The translations under genes and the position numbers were made by a program. Shown one piece after another: positions 50,221-62,612 of a stretch of 64,000 nt of DNA (its first letter is position 1; the number at the start of each line of letters is the position of its first letter). This DNA comes from Lactuca virosa (Eukaryota > Streptophyta > Magnoliopsida > Asterales > Asteraceae): the NCBI GenBank assembly GCA_928212115.1, contig CAKMRJ010005523.1, forward strand, positions 242,473,882 to 242,537,881, read 5' to 3'. The notes under the pieces were generated by a model. That model was not told the DNA's origin, ran no database searches, and saw nothing but the letters and a program-made list of their open reading frames with translations.

Positions 50221-50593
50221 TCCGGTAAGAAAATTTTTTTTGGTAGGAAGGTAAGAAGTTTTTTTTCTACATATTTTTTTGACGAACAAAATAAAGGAAT
50301 CACTAGATGATTCATTTGTAAGATGATTCACAAGAAAAAATTCCCAAAAAAACATCTTTATGATTCATTTTTAAGTAAATTAAGAAAAAATTCATTTTTA
50401 TGACAATTTTAATGAATAACAACAAAATCATTGTATAAATGAATCATCGAGATGTTTTTTTGAGAATTTTTTCTTGTGAATCATCTTACAAAATGAATCA
50501 TCTAATGATTCATTTTGTTTTTTCGCGAAAAAAATATGTAGAAATAAAACTTCTTACCTTCCTACCAAAAATTTTCTTCTTATTTGATCTTGA

Positions 50594-50650
<57 letters not shown>
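50163..50650. repeat. Hairpin element between microsatellites
   Basis: A TA run (50163-50219) is followed by an inverted repeat of about 360 bp. The left arm starts ggtaagaaaattttttttgg near 50225. The right arm ends accaaaaattttcttctta near 50581. The arms are separated by an AT-rich loop near 50390. A CT run, a TA run and a short CA run follow to about 50660. The hairpin resembles a MITE inserted in a TA microsatellite. Confidence 0.6.
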
Positions 50651-50659
<9 letters not shown>

Positions 50660-50662
<3 letters not shown>

Positions 50663-51646
50663 AATACCACGTCATAATCAAATAACCCTATTTTATTAAC
50701 CTCAAAAGATTACAATTATTAACCCTAACCACTTCAGCATCTTTATTAATGTCTAGTGGAAAACACGTACGTTACATCAAGTCTTACCAAATAAGGTGAA
50801 GTTTATCGGCAACAATGGGTATAACCTGCAAAATGCGATATATATGAACCCATCAAAACAAAGTTCAGCCTTTATTAACCCCAAAACATGCCAAATGTAA
50901 AAACGATATTTTTTTGAAAATTTAAGAGCTTTTACGTCATTTGTACTATTGCTAAACAAAATTTTAACTTTAATTTGAATTTTAACTTAAAAAATAAAAA
51001 ATTAAAAGTTTTTAAAAGCTCTAAAAAGATATGCGATGATTTTATTTATCAATAAGAAATTTAGGTTTGTAACAAGTTCAGGTTTTCTTTGTTAAATCAC
51101 CCTTCAAAGTTTGGCTTTTTAAAAGGAAAATCCAAATTATTGGTGTCCTTTTTTTAACGGCTGTTTTTTTTTATAATTTTTATTTTGTAGATTTTGGTTC
51201 GATTTCGTTCTGCTTTTTTCAAGTCACCTGATTGGTCGTTTTTTGTCAAAGTAAACAGAACCCAACTCTCAAGAAGAGTTGCAATAAGAATATAAATTAA
51301 TTTTCACAAAATGATTGTTTATTTGTTTAATATCTATTTTCTATTTTATATTCCAAATTATTAGACCAATTTTGCATCAATATGATTTCATTTTCTGGTG
51401 TAAACAATAACTCATCTCCAAACGTTCCACCTAGACATTCCTTTAGCCCAACTTGCATATACACGTAAACAATTAACAAACATGGTATTCGATGTATTGG
51501 TATTAGCCTAAAAATAAAGTACAAAGTTTACGTATAAACAAAAAATCATAATAAGACATGTCCATAGTGATAGATACCTCTATTTTAAACACTGTATACA
51601 CTTAAATGTCTTTTTGAATTAAGTCACTTATAGAAAACAAATTGGG
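50660..51646. other. 3' flank of ALG14, no gene seen
   Basis: AT-rich; the few short open frames have no recognisable domain. Confidence 0.5.
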
Positions 51647-52921
51647 TTACATAAGACGCCCCACATAATGAGCTCGAGGATATTGTTTTTGTAATTGTGG
51701 CCATTGCACAAACAACTGATCAGCCATGTGTAATTTGTAAAGAAGCAAACCACTAAGCGATAGTCTTTTCACTCTTGCAATACTTTCCACATAGAAAATA
51801 TACGACCATCTAATTCCCAAAACCTGAAACAGTCAACACATGAAAAGTCAAATGTTTGACTTTTGGCATGTAAGGAAATTGTTTGACTATTTGTCAACTA
51901 TCTATTAGAAGTAGAAATTGAAGACCCAAATTTTCATGGTATTATTTTAAAAAGTTGAAGCATACAAACCTTGAAAATAAATGCGATGGCACATAAGGGA
52001 ATACAAGTACCGGGACCGTTGCATAGAATCTGTGTAGAGAAAATGGAAAGGTTAAATACTAGAAATAGCAATGTACTTTATAATAATTAATACAAAACAA
52101 AAGTATGGCATCAAAACGTTATAAAAACAAGAAAAGGATGAAAAATAAGGGTTTAGGTAATATATGTAAAACTTCGTTTTAATAAAAAAAAAAAAAAAAA
52201 AAAATTAAAATAGTAGTACCACTTGAGGTCTGATTTTGAGCATGAGCCACAAAGCATGGCATAAAGCAAATAATGTTGTCCCGATTGAGGTAATATATGA
52301 CTGTCCCACTTCACGGCTTCGATAGATTTGCATAAATTTGGTCGAATCTGACACCTGCAAACTTATCTGCATATGACATGACATGACATAACAGTACAAA
52401 ACTACTGAAGGAAACAAAACAAGTTATACTGCATGTCAATGAGACAAAAATTGTAATTTTCTGTCCCACCCATAAGAAATATTATATATCTCTGATATAC
52501 CTTATCAGCCAAAGTGTTCTCAAAAACACGCGCTTTTTGAAGACTCATGTTATCGGTTACTGCAGCAATGTAAAATCTTGGAGCAAATCGATCATTTTGC
52601 ATAACAGATAACAAATTTATCATTTCTGCTGTGTGTCCCCCTATATCAAAACTCAAAACCAAGAAATAGTATCAGTTTTGAGCTTGAATGTTTTCTTTTT
52701 TATGTAGGAATAAGAAAGGAAGCATTAACATACATACCTGAACCCAAAACAATAAGAGTACTCAAATGTTTTGAAGAAGTGTTACAGATGGGTTTACTAC
52801 TGTGAGATATAACATAAAGAATTCGGACAAGTAGCAGTGTGGTAATAATAACAACAATTGAGATGATCTCCACCATTGAATTTGACACACCCCCTAAATC
52901 CACATACGAAAATACACCCAT
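51647..52921 (-). CDS. ALG14: UDP-GlcNAc transferase subunit ALG14
   Basis: Five minus-strand exons, 52738-52921, 52501-52640, 52220-52354, 51970-52029 and 51647-51823, encode about 231 residues with GT-AG introns. The N-terminus carries a single membrane anchor (IISIVVIITTLLLVRILYVI). Next come the conserved LIVLGSGGHTAEM nucleotide-sugar-transferase motif (split by intron 1) and RFYIAAVTDNMSLQKA. IYRSREVGQSYITS, LCNGPGTCIPL and the C-terminal FYVESIARVKRLSLSG through QYPRAHYVGRLM complete it. This is the standard ALG14 layout. ALG14 anchors the catalytic ALG13 to the ER membrane. The pair adds the second N-acetylglucosamine to dolichol-PP-GlcNAc early in N-glycan assembly. The start is the first in-frame ATG; a second ATG at 52876 just before the anchor is possible. 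The gene appears intact. Confidence 0.95.
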
Positions 52922-54347
52922 TGAAATCCAAAATATTGGTGAACAAATAGCACTAGAAAAATCAATGAAGTGACATTTAAGTGGGGAAAAGAAGAAAGTT
53001 CATAAAATATCATACTTTGGCTTGGAGATGATGATGAACACACGATCCAAGTATCTGAGAATTACATTCTACTAAGATGCAAACAACATAAATCACACAC
53101 AGAAAATGTATACAACATAAATACCAAACATCTATATTTGGATCTACTTCAATTCATAAAGAAATATGCATCAGTCATCTCAAGTGCTTAACAACGAGCA
53201 TCAGTCATCAGAAAAAAAAAAGTAAGCTGACTCGATATTTTAACATCAAACCAGATTAACAACAATCGATATCAACCAGATGTAATTCAGAAAAAGCTGT
53301 AGTACAATGCCCTGTTTCAAGAATCAGATAAAACCAACTCTAGATTTTATAACGCCAAACCAGATCACCAAACTGGCTTAAAATTACATCGGCTTCATCA
53401 ATTCTAAATGAAATCATGTGCTTAATTGGAACAATAAGTTCATGTGCTTCATCGATTAAAAAAAAATATCTGCTTTATCGATCCAGTGCAGGGGAGTACC
53501 GAACCAGAAAAAGAAAATGAGATTAACATCAAACCAGAAATTGGGAATCGGATTAACCAGAAATCAGACAGGAATTGAGCTTTAGATTCAAAATCGAATA
53601 AGAAATCATGTGTTTATCATCCAAGAGGTGTAGCTAAACAGAAAAGGAAAGTCGGACTTACTGAGAGACCGTAGAAGGAGAAGTCAGTAGCCGGCGCCGG
53701 CGCCGGCGATCGGATGTCTGGAGCGGAGATTGGAGAAGGGTCGCCGGTGTGAGAAGCTGCAAACGTTGTGAGGGAGGCTGTGTGAACGAAGCCAGCGACG
53801 CTAGGGTAGTTTTGGGGTATTTAGGTAATTTAACTAAGCTAAAAGAACTTGAAAAAGTCAGTTCCAAAAAGAAATTTTTTGACAAAACCATAGAAATGGT
53901 TTCTGTGGTCTGCTGTTTTTTTTTTTTTTTTTTGGTAAGGTCCAAAATAAAAATTGCTTAGCAAAAAAAGTTTTAATTTGGTGTTTGAGCCGCCTCTAAT
54001 TGTCGTTAGTGGTATGTCGTTTTCTTTCCCATGTGTCTTGCACACGAGAGCATTTTCATCTTTTCATTTATGGAGGCAATGCGCATTTATTATCGTGCGT
54101 ATAACGATGTCTAAACGACCAGACACTTTTAATCTTCTTCCTCGTTTAATATCCATTAAGCTACTAACCCTAAATCAATGATTTACACCCAAATCCTTTA
54201 TTGAGCTGTGCAGTAAGATATCTTGAAGAAAAAAAATGATGTTTTCATTGTGGACGATATGACCTACCACGATGAGATTTGATGCACTGGCTTTGTATGA
54301 TGAGTCTTACTATAGTTTTAACTTAAATATTTTGAAATTTCATATAA
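52922..54347. other. ALG14 upstream region
   Basis: Contains the ALG14 promoter and probably a 5' UTR exon in the GC-richer stretch around 53650-53800 (gccggcgccggcgccggcg). No separate gene is supported. Confidence 0.45.
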
Positions 54348-54643
54348 GGTTGGAGTGTGTCCCTCATTTTGCCACACAGCCACCTAGACGTCACATGTGT
54401 TTTTACCACAATAGTACACACAAGGAGTGGTGCTATACTTGAGTTTATTTTATTATTTTTTAACGGATAAAATATTTATTTTTTTAAAAAGATAATGTTT
54501 CATTAATTAAAAATAAAAATGACATACATTGCATAACTTTAAAAAAAAACTAAAACTTTAGAAAAGCAAATTAGAAACATAAAACCTACGACTTGAAAAA
54601 AAAACTCACACCAAACGATTAAAAACTTGAAAAAAAATAGAAA

Positions 54644-55768
54644 TTAGCCACGATTTGAGTAATGTTTTTTCACTTCCTCCTTCATCGCCAAAATAACTTG
54701 AAGCTCGTCCCCGGTCATATTCGACGTGTCCACCGCTAGTACTCTCATGTCGCTCTCCTTTTGTTTCCAAAGCTCTCTTTCAGAAGCAATTTGCAAAATC
54801 TTGTCTATTCTATCTTTTATACCCTTCATGTCAACCCCCATTTCTGTCAACTCATTTGAATCCGACGCTTTGCCTTTGCCTTTGACTTTTGCTTTGTCTC
54901 TTCCCATTGGTCGGGAAGGTGGTGAAACTGGAACAGGTTCATCTTCGTTCAGATCGAATTGAACACGAGCATCTGATGTAGTGTGGATGTAGTGTGGTCG
55001 GACTCAAATGTTATGCTGCGTTTTGAACCACTGTCAATATGCTCGTCTAATGTTTTGTTGTTTTGCCATTTCTTGTTGTCTTTCACAAAATTCCAAACTT
55101 CAACAAACTTGAAAGCCTTCACGTTTTCTTTTTGATACACTTTTAGCGCTTTCTGCAAAATCACATCATCGCTTTCTCCTATTTTCCATTGACGTTTTAT
55201 GTTGATATACAAATCATTAAACAACATGATTTCTTTGTTCATATCCCCCATTTCGAGTACACTTGATGTTTTGAACGGTACTCTCCACGGTTCATTCCTT
55301 TATGGAACCTATGTAAAACCCGAATCCAAAAACGATCATGTTTTTGGTCTTTTCCAGTCGTCGCATCTTCTGAAATATCGATCCATGATTGTGCCAAGAC
55401 TAACACTTCTAGGGGTTCCTAACCTTTAGCATGCGCCTTCTCTTTTCTTTTAGTTGCTGCTCGAATGGGTTAAGTTTCTGCAACGATTTCCGGTTTGGAA
55501 TCAAAAACGACCGTATGTGGTTGTGCTTAATTATGTTTGTTGAACAAACTCAGGTTGAGACAAAAAAAAAAGCAAATGGATTAAAATCTAATTCAGGCTG
55601 TGTTAGTGTTTGTGGTAGTGGTTGTGTTGGTCGTTGTGGAAAATACTGAAGCATACCGCCATAGTGGTAATACGGAGGCGAAAAAATCGGTTGATCAAAT
55701 GAAAGTATTAGGGTTGTGGTGTTTCTAGTGGGTGTTTTTTCGTTGGTAGGCCTTTTGGAAAAAGACAT
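54644..55768 (-). pseudogene. Decayed Myb/SANT-NAM-associated protein (Harbinger accessory ORF)
   Basis: On the minus strand three frame-shifted pieces follow one another. The N-terminus at 55768-55550 is Pro-rich and Gln-rich (MSFSKRPTNEKTPTRN). A degenerate SANT-like middle at about 55540-55250 has recognisable SWIDIS- and SKWGDMNKEI-like phrases but several stops. A C-terminal NAM-associated region spans 55250-54644 (IKRQWKIGESDDVILQKAL, KAFKFVEVWNFVKDNKKW, and a coiled end with RIDKILQIASERELWKQKE). Plant proteins of this type, often labelled 'glutathione S-transferase T3-like', derive from or serve PIF/Harbinger elements. With stops and frame changes it cannot be functional. Confidence 0.65.
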
Positions 55769-55839
55769 TTTGAAAAAAATTGAAGAAAAGATGGTAAAAT
55801 GGTAAGGAGTTTGAGTGAGGATTTTGTAAAAAATGGTAA

Positions 55840-55840
55840 G

Positions 55841-55902
<62 letters not shown>
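55840..55902. repeat. (TA)n microsatellite
   Basis: About 30 TA units with one break, inside the Harbinger-like element. Confidence 0.93.
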
Positions 55903-55904
<2 letters not shown>

Positions 55905-56071
55905 TTCAAACGCAAGGACCGTTGAACGGTCAAAGAGCACCAACCAATCAGATTTTGCGGCAGTTTCTAGCCACATTGTAGCCTAAACTGCAGTAGACCG
56001 CACCCAAGGGGCGGTGTTCCAGGTCCATGTGGCAAAACCGAGGTTTGAAACCGCGGCCACTCCCTCTGGCC

Positions 56072-56844
56072 TAATATGCTAACTACATTCTTTTTTTCTA
56101 GGAAAGTTGATCGTCCCACTTTGTGCACGATTGAACTTCGCTATAATGGGAAGTTCACATATTTTCCAAATATAAGATACTATGTTACAACCCGTGGAAA
56201 CCACGGGTAAAAAAGAAAAATAATATTGATGATTAAAAATGATAATAGAAAATCAAAGATTTATAAAATTTTATTGAAGTAGTTTATTAAAAACATGATA
56301 GTAGAAAGTTAGTTTGTAAATAATAATGTATATATAAATGTATATTAAATTTAAAACAAATAAATAATTAAGACGTTTATACATTGTTTATTTACTTTTT
56401 AATTTGAGTTCAACACTTTCATTTTCTTAAGTATCAATTAAAAAATATAATTTAATAGAATATGTTGCATAAAGAAAATATTAACATAAGGTATAGTACT
56501 TGAGTAAATTAATTGGAAAACCATTAGTGTTATAACAGTATGTTGTGAAAAAATTAAATTAATTGTAAACTTTTAACTAATTTTTTTAGAAAAACTATGA
56601 AACAGGGACCATTTAAGTCAATTAAGATGTTAAATCATGGACTATATATGTAAAAAGCCGAATTTAGATAAAAAAAAAGTCGAATTGAATTGAATATTGA
56701 ATGAAGGAGGGGTATAACTGGAAATTCACTTTGATGTAAAATGCTTGGTGGAAGTGACATGTGGACAAAAGGTTTCGTTTATTAAATAAGAAGATGTGCA
56801 AGGGAAAGTTAGGTATATTGCTTTAGTTGATATATATAAGTTTT
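56072..56844. other. Gene-free AT-rich stretch
   Basis: No gene. A short perfect hairpin, acccgtggaaaccacgggt, lies at about 56188-56206. Confidence 0.5.
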
Positions 56845-57041
56845 TGTTAGATTAATATTTTCATATTAAATATAAATTGTAAATGTCTTGATAGTATAGG
56901 GGTAGTTTATGTTATTTTGGTAGTTTTATTTTGAATTCGGGTTATATCCCCTTTGTATGTTTTTCTGATCGATCGATCAGTTTATTGAATGAGAATAACT
57001 TTCTCTCAAGTTCTTCTTTCTTCTTTCATTCAAATCTAACA
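56845..57041 (+). repeat. 5' LTR of the Ale-like copia
   Basis: 197 bp, begins TGTTAGATT and ends AATCTAACA, a perfect 9-bp terminal inverted repeat, and is followed directly by the primer-binding site. No second LTR is in the window, so the left boundary rests on the inverted repeat alone. Confidence 0.7.
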
Positions 57042-57123
57042 TGGTATCAGAGCGGGTTTGTTGATCCAAACCTTGTTATTATTCATCAATCGTTGTTGAT
57101 TGATTTCTCAATCATCGGTAATC

Positions 57124-60100
57124 ATGCCTCGTACAACCCTAGAGACCGAAGCTTCATCATCCTCTGAAACTTCTCCAAATCCTTCAAGTCCATATTTTAT
57201 TTCTTCATCTGACAACCCAAATTCCATTCTCGTTTCATCTGTTTTTAATGGAGTGGGTTTCAATTCATGGAAACGGTCCATGACAATTTCTCTCACCGCC
57301 AAAAACAAAATTGGTTTTGTTGATGGAACCATTGTAGCACCTTCTGAAATCGATCCAGAATACACTTTTTGGTTTCGAGCAAATTCAATGGTTATCGGTT
57401 GGTTGCTGAATTCCCTTCACAAAAACATCGCAGACAGTGTTCTTTTCCTACAAACCGCAAAAGAAATTTGGACAGAGTTGAAAAGCCGTTATGAACAATC
57501 AGATGGAGCTTTACTCTACCAGATTCAACAACAACTCTATTCGTTGTCTCAAGGTACAGAGGATTTCTCATCTTATTACACTAAATTAAGTAAGATATGG
57601 GATGAGTTAAGAATCGTTCAAGGTGTGCCCGCATGTTCTTGTGCCTCTGCCACTGCAATCAACAAATTCCTCGAAGAACAACGTTTAATTCAGTTGTTAA
57701 TGGGTCTCAATGATTCATATAAAGTCATTTGTGGTCAGATATTGATGATGAAACCGCTGCCTTCAATATCTACTACTTATTCCATGATCATTCAAGAAGA
57801 ACGTCAAAGAGGCATAACTGCTTCTTCTCCCTTACAATCCGATGCCATTGCAATGCTTGCTTTTGGTGACTCATCAAAGAAGCTATTGACCTGCACACAC
57901 TGCAAAAAGACGGGACATACAAAATCTCAGTGCTATCGGTTGAACGGTTTTCCCCCAAATTTCAAATTCACCAAAAATAATCGCAATGACACTAAACCTT
58001 CTGCTCAACATGTTGAAACCGTCTCTGCACTTACCATCACCACTGATCAATATGATCATCTTCTCCAGCTTCTCAATGCAAATAACATAAGTCCATCAAC
58101 TATTCCAAATCAAGTCAATGTTTCAATCACTGATGGTGCAATGGCAGATGAAGGTAAACCTTTTTCTTTCGCCACGTTTGCTTCAAATGTCTATAAATCC
58201 AAAGAGTTTTTACAACCTCACTACTCTTGGATCATAGACAGTGGAGCAACAGATCACATGTGTTCCAACAGTTCCTTATTTCTTTTCATGAATAAACTTT
58301 CTCAACCTATTTCAATTGGTCTTCCTGATGGTCATACCGCTTCTGTTACTTATATTGGTGACATTCAAATCCACAGTAATCTCATTCTTCATGGAGTCTT
58401 TTATTTTCCCTCCTTCAAATACAATTTAATGTCAATTACCAAGTTCACTTCACAGTTTCAAACTTTTGTTATCTTTACTGATACAAAATGTTTTGTGCAG
58501 GACCCTTCTTCTAAGGGTAGCATATCTCTTGGCGTTTTGGGAGATAGAGTCAATGATCTTTATGTGTTTGACCACAAAAGACTTTTTCTTTTTGTAATTC
58601 TGTTTCCAAGTTGTTTCCTGTTTTCAATAATGTTGTCAAACATTCTTGTTTCAATTCTGTACTTTGGCACAAACGTTTTGGCCATATTCCAATCAAGAAG
58701 TTACATTCCCTTTCATTAATTCCTTCTTCTACTCCTGTTGATTCGATTGATATGTGTGATATTTGTTCCAAGGCCAAACAACATAAGTTACCTTTTCCTA
58801 AAAGTATCTCTGTAACTTCTAATCCATTTGATCTAATTCACATAGATATTTGGGGTCCCTACAAGCATTCTACATGTGATGGCCACAAATATTTCTTAAC
58901 CATTGTGGATGATCACACCAGATACACATGGGTTCATTTGTTAAAACACAAAAGCTATGCTTTTATTCTGATTAAGGCTTTTATTGCTCTCATCCAAACT
59001 CAATTCTCCAAAACTATCAAATGCATTAGAAGTGATAATGCCTATGAACTGGGATCAAGTAATGAGGGCCTGGAGTTTTTTAAAAATCAAGGCATCATAC
59101 ATCAAACTTCTATTGCTCATTTACCTCAACAAAATGGATTAGTAGAGAGGAAACACAGACAAATTCTGGAGATATCTCGTGCACTGTTCTTTCAATCTGG
59201 GTTGGGTATTGCATACTGGGGTGAGTGTATCATGACAGCCATTCATCTTATGAACAGAATGCCATCAAAAATCATCAATCACAAAACACCATTTGAAATT
59301 CTGTTCAATCATAAACCACATCTTGAATATCTCAGAAGTTTTGGGTGCCTATGTCATGTCTCTACCTCTTCTGTAGGCATAGATAAATTTATGCCAAGAT
59401 CAACTTCTTGTGTTTTCATAGGATATCCAATAGGCAAAAAGGGATATAAGTGCCTAGATATTCAGACCAAAGAAATTCTTATATCAAGGGATGTTAAGTT
59501 CTTTGAGAACATTTACCCTTTGAAGTCCTTTAGCCAGCAGGATTCCTCCAATTCACCATCATTTCTTCCTATCAATTCCACAGAATCTGAGCCTGTCACC
59601 TCTCCTTCATCCAATAATCAATCTGATCCTCCTCTCAGGAGAACCACTAGACCCTCACATCCTCCAACATACTTAAATGATTTTGTATGTAATCATGTAA
59701 ATTCCAACCTATGTCCTCATACTGTAACCAATTTCAGTTTTGATGAGTCATCACATCTATCCTCCATTTCTCCTCCTACAAGTCATGTTTTTCACACTAT
59801 CACCCATCCTGTCGAGCCTGCATTTTATAATCAGGCTCAAGGTCAACCAGAATGGGAGGCTGCAATGAAAACTGAACTCCAAGCTCTTGATCTCAATCAT
59901 ACATGGGACATTGTCAAATTACCAAAAGGGAAGAAGCCTATCTCTTGTAAATGGGTCTACAAAATTAAACAGAAAGCTGATGGCAGCATTGAAAGGTACA
60001 AAGCCCGTTTAGTTGCAAAGGGATTCACACAAAAACATGGAATTGACTTCCATGAAACATTCTCTCCAGTTGTCAAGTTCACTACTATCAGATCCATCGT

Positions 60101-60480
60101 TGCTTTGGCACTCAAAAAGGGCTGGAATATACATCAATTTGATGTAAACAATGCTTTTCTACATGGAGAGCTACATGAAGATGTTTATATGAAGGTCCCA
60201 CCTGGATTGACAGTTTCTTCGCCTTCTCTTGTTTGCAAACTCAAAAAGTCCTTATATGGACTTAAACAAGCAAGTCGCCAATGGTATGCTAGGTTATCAG
60301 TTGCTTTAAGAACCAAAGGCTTCATTCCATCCAAAAATGACTACTCGTTATTTCTCAGAAAAAGTGGGGACAAAACTGTAATTGTCGCCGTGTATGTGGA
60401 TGATATTCTTGTCACAGGAGATGATGTGTCTCAAATTTTTTCTCTCAAAACATTTTTAGATGACGAATTCAAGATAAAAG
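57124..60480 (+). pseudogene. Copia gag-pol, frameshifted and truncated
   Basis: From the ATG at 57124 the frame encodes gag (UBN2-like, FNSWKRSMTISL at the start). A zinc knuckle CTHCKKTGHTKSQC and protease motif IIDSGATDHMC follow. At a T-rich run near 58583-58596 the frame shifts. The second frame then gives the pre-integrase LWHKRFGHI and the integrase core (HIDIWGPYKH, SDNAYE, QQNGLVERKHR). Reverse transcriptase runs up to YVDDILVTGDD. Sequence is lost at 60481, where the next LTR begins, so part of RT and all of RNase H are missing here. Confidence 0.9.
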
Positions 60481-61302
60481 TGTTGGATTAGGTGTCTAAG
60501 CCCATAACTATAATTGGTATGTACTTGAATTGATAGCAGCACAGTCCTTTTGGGTTGCCCTCAACCTAGCAACTGGACAAGGAAATTATGAAAGGAGAGA
60601 TATTAATAAATATATAAATGATTTATTAATATGTTAATGGATTAATATATTAATTAGAAATCATTATGTTTAATTAATTGTTAGCCAGAAATTAATCAGA
60701 ATTGATTTTGGGGTTAAAAGAATTAATTATAAGGTGCAGGGACTAGTTTGCAATTATCTAATAGTTGAGTGGAAGGCTCTAGAACCCCCTTGGAAGAGGG
60801 TGGACGAAATCTTTAGGGGAAACCCTAATAATTTCGTCCATAGGGGCTTGGATAAGGCCCTTGGGTTTGCTTAGGCCCTAAGCAAAGGATAACTAAGGTT
60901 TCCCTTAAACCCTAGATCCCTCAGCTATATAAGGAGCCTCCTGGTTCATGTTTTTGGACACTCTTTCTTTTGAAGAAACCCTAAGGCCGAGATTTTGCAT
61001 ACTCCCTCTCCTCTCTCTTCTTCTACTTTCCTTCTTGCTAGTTTGGGTGTGATTCCATTAGAGGCATTACACTTGTGGTGCTAAAGCTTCCAAGAAGATC
61101 AAGATCAAGATCAAGGGAATATCAATTGTTTGCTATAACAATTGAAAGGTATGTAAACCCTAAACCCTAGTTTCTCTCCTCTAGGGTTCTTGTTTTGCAA
61201 TTCAAAGTTGTATGTTCAATAGTTAAAACATAGATCCAAAGTAGGTTGCATGTGAACTTAGGAATTGTTTTCTAGTTTATTTGTTGTACCTAAAACCCAT
61301 CA
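60481..61302 (+). repeat. 5' LTR of the right-edge copia
   Basis: Begins TGTTGGATTAGG and ends ACCCATCA. TATA box ctatataagg at 60925-60934. The end is fixed by the primer-binding site that follows. Confidence 0.82.
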
Positions 61303-62612
61303 GTGGTATCAGAGCCATTGTTGTTTTAAATTGAATTGCTACAATTGTTGAATTGCAAATTAGGGTTTATAGCTATTAAACCCTAAAGGCCAAATTTTCG
61401 ATTTCTAGGGTTTTGGATCAAAGGGTTTTTTCGAAAACCCTAGCCTCCAAAGAACCCTAATCGAAATTAGGGTTAGGGTTTTGAAAACCCTAGCCTCCTC
61501 CCTTGTAAATTTCGAAATTGCTAGAAGTTTTAGGGTTTCTTGTTTTGGATAATTGTTACTTAATTAGATTAATTGGATAATTATCCTTACCCTATTTTTC
61601 GAAATTTAGAGGGATAAGGATTAGGATTAAATTAATGGATTAATTTAATTAGATAATCCTTACAAGATTTAATAATTTGATTAATAGTTAATTAAAAGAT
61701 AAATATTAAATCTAGTTAATTGGTTTATTTAAATTTAAATTTAATAGCTTAAATTTCGAAATTTATAAACCCTTGAAGTTTTAAAATGTTTTAAAACACA
61801 CCTTATATATATTATAATTAAAAGTTTAATATTATATATGTATAAGAATATGGTCAGTCAAATCGCTAGTATGCCTCATTCACGAAGCTAATCTATAAGG
61901 GGGGTATAAGGAAACTGCCTATAAAATGGTAGTTGAATGGGTGTCCACTCTCACCCACCGCTTCCTTGATTAGTGGAGGGTCGTTAGCAGAACGGATTTG
62001 ATAGGACAACTACTTCTCATTAAAAGTATAATGATATTAAAGAAAGTACTAGAACATTATTTTCAAAATCCCAACTCTAGTTACTTTAGGAAAAATGTGA
62101 AAAGTATGCTAATCCATGAAATTGCACATTATGCTTTATTGGTCGTTAGTGGAGCGTGTGTGGTTAACCAGCACACTAAAAGGCACTAATAAAGAGTAGT
62201 AATGGGTATCTCATAATTGTCATTTTGATGGAGCGTGTGTGGTTTACCAGCACATCAATAGTTAATGATAAAGACAATGAGGTTACCAAGCACATTTGCA
62301 TGGTTATTCACATCTTGTTTGTGATCCTCGGCATCCCAGTCACAAATAGAAGAGCATAATCTGAGATTAAAACATGCCATTGAATAGTTTCAATGTATCT
62401 CAAAAGAATTAGGAATTTCACTTCGTTTGTTTCGTCTAATGGTGGAATTGGTGAATCGTCATTCACCTACCTTTATGAAATTTGCACTTGGATCTCGGCA
62501 TCCCATTTCTAAGTTGTGAATCTTCATAGTTGGATCCTAACCTTGATATTATATCTTTGGGTTATTCTATTAAGGTATCTTGAAATCTAACTAAAACTTT
62601 CTTTCTTTTCAG
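61149..62612 (+). other. Possible spliced leader intron of the copia element
   Basis: A strong donor, AAAG|GTATGT, lies in the LTR at 61149, downstream of the TATA box. A polypyrimidine tract ending in cag sits at 62598-62612 directly before the gag ATG. Removing this segment would join the transcript start to gag. Within the leader, ggagcgtgtgtggtt-accagcaca occurs twice (about 62151 and 62231), as does ctcggcatccca. Confidence 0.4.
61304..61316 (+). promoter_or_regulatory. Primer-binding site (tRNA-iMet)
   Basis: tggtatcagagcc, one base after the LTR. Confidence 0.85.

Larger units (their letters stand above)
54348..56071. mobile_element. PIF/Harbinger-like element without transposase
   Basis: The ends are imperfect inverted repeats: ggttggagtgtgtcc on the left and, inverted, ggccactccctctggcc on the right. 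A shared ttttgccaca block lies inside each end. The flanks are a 3-bp TAA duplication (54345-54347 and 56072-56074). The interior carries a decayed Myb/NAM-associated ORF, the accessory protein typical of this superfamily, but no DDE transposase. Confidence 0.6.
56845..60480 (+). mobile_element. Ty1/copia element, Ale/Retrofit-like, truncated by nested insertion
   Basis: A short LTR is followed by a tRNA-iMet primer-binding site (tggtatcagagc, 57042-57053) and a gag-pol region that stops inside the reverse transcriptase at 60480. Another LTR begins there. The RT wording (QFDVNNAFLHGELHEDVYM) and the 197-bp LTR point to the Ale/Retrofit lineage. The remaining RT, RNase H and 3' LTR may lie beyond the right edge, after the inserted element. 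Confidence 0.88.

Noticed and set aside
50133..50699. Open frames ending in repeated Ile-Tyr
   Set aside because: They are translations of TA microsatellites next to a hairpin element.
51327..51524. Small minus-strand frame downstream of ALG14
   Set aside because: ALG14 ends cleanly at the stop at 51647, and this frame has no recognisable domain or splice connection to it.
53658..54181. Overlapping frames on both strands upstream of ALG14
   Set aside because: They have no domain; the region is better explained as promoter and 5' UTR.
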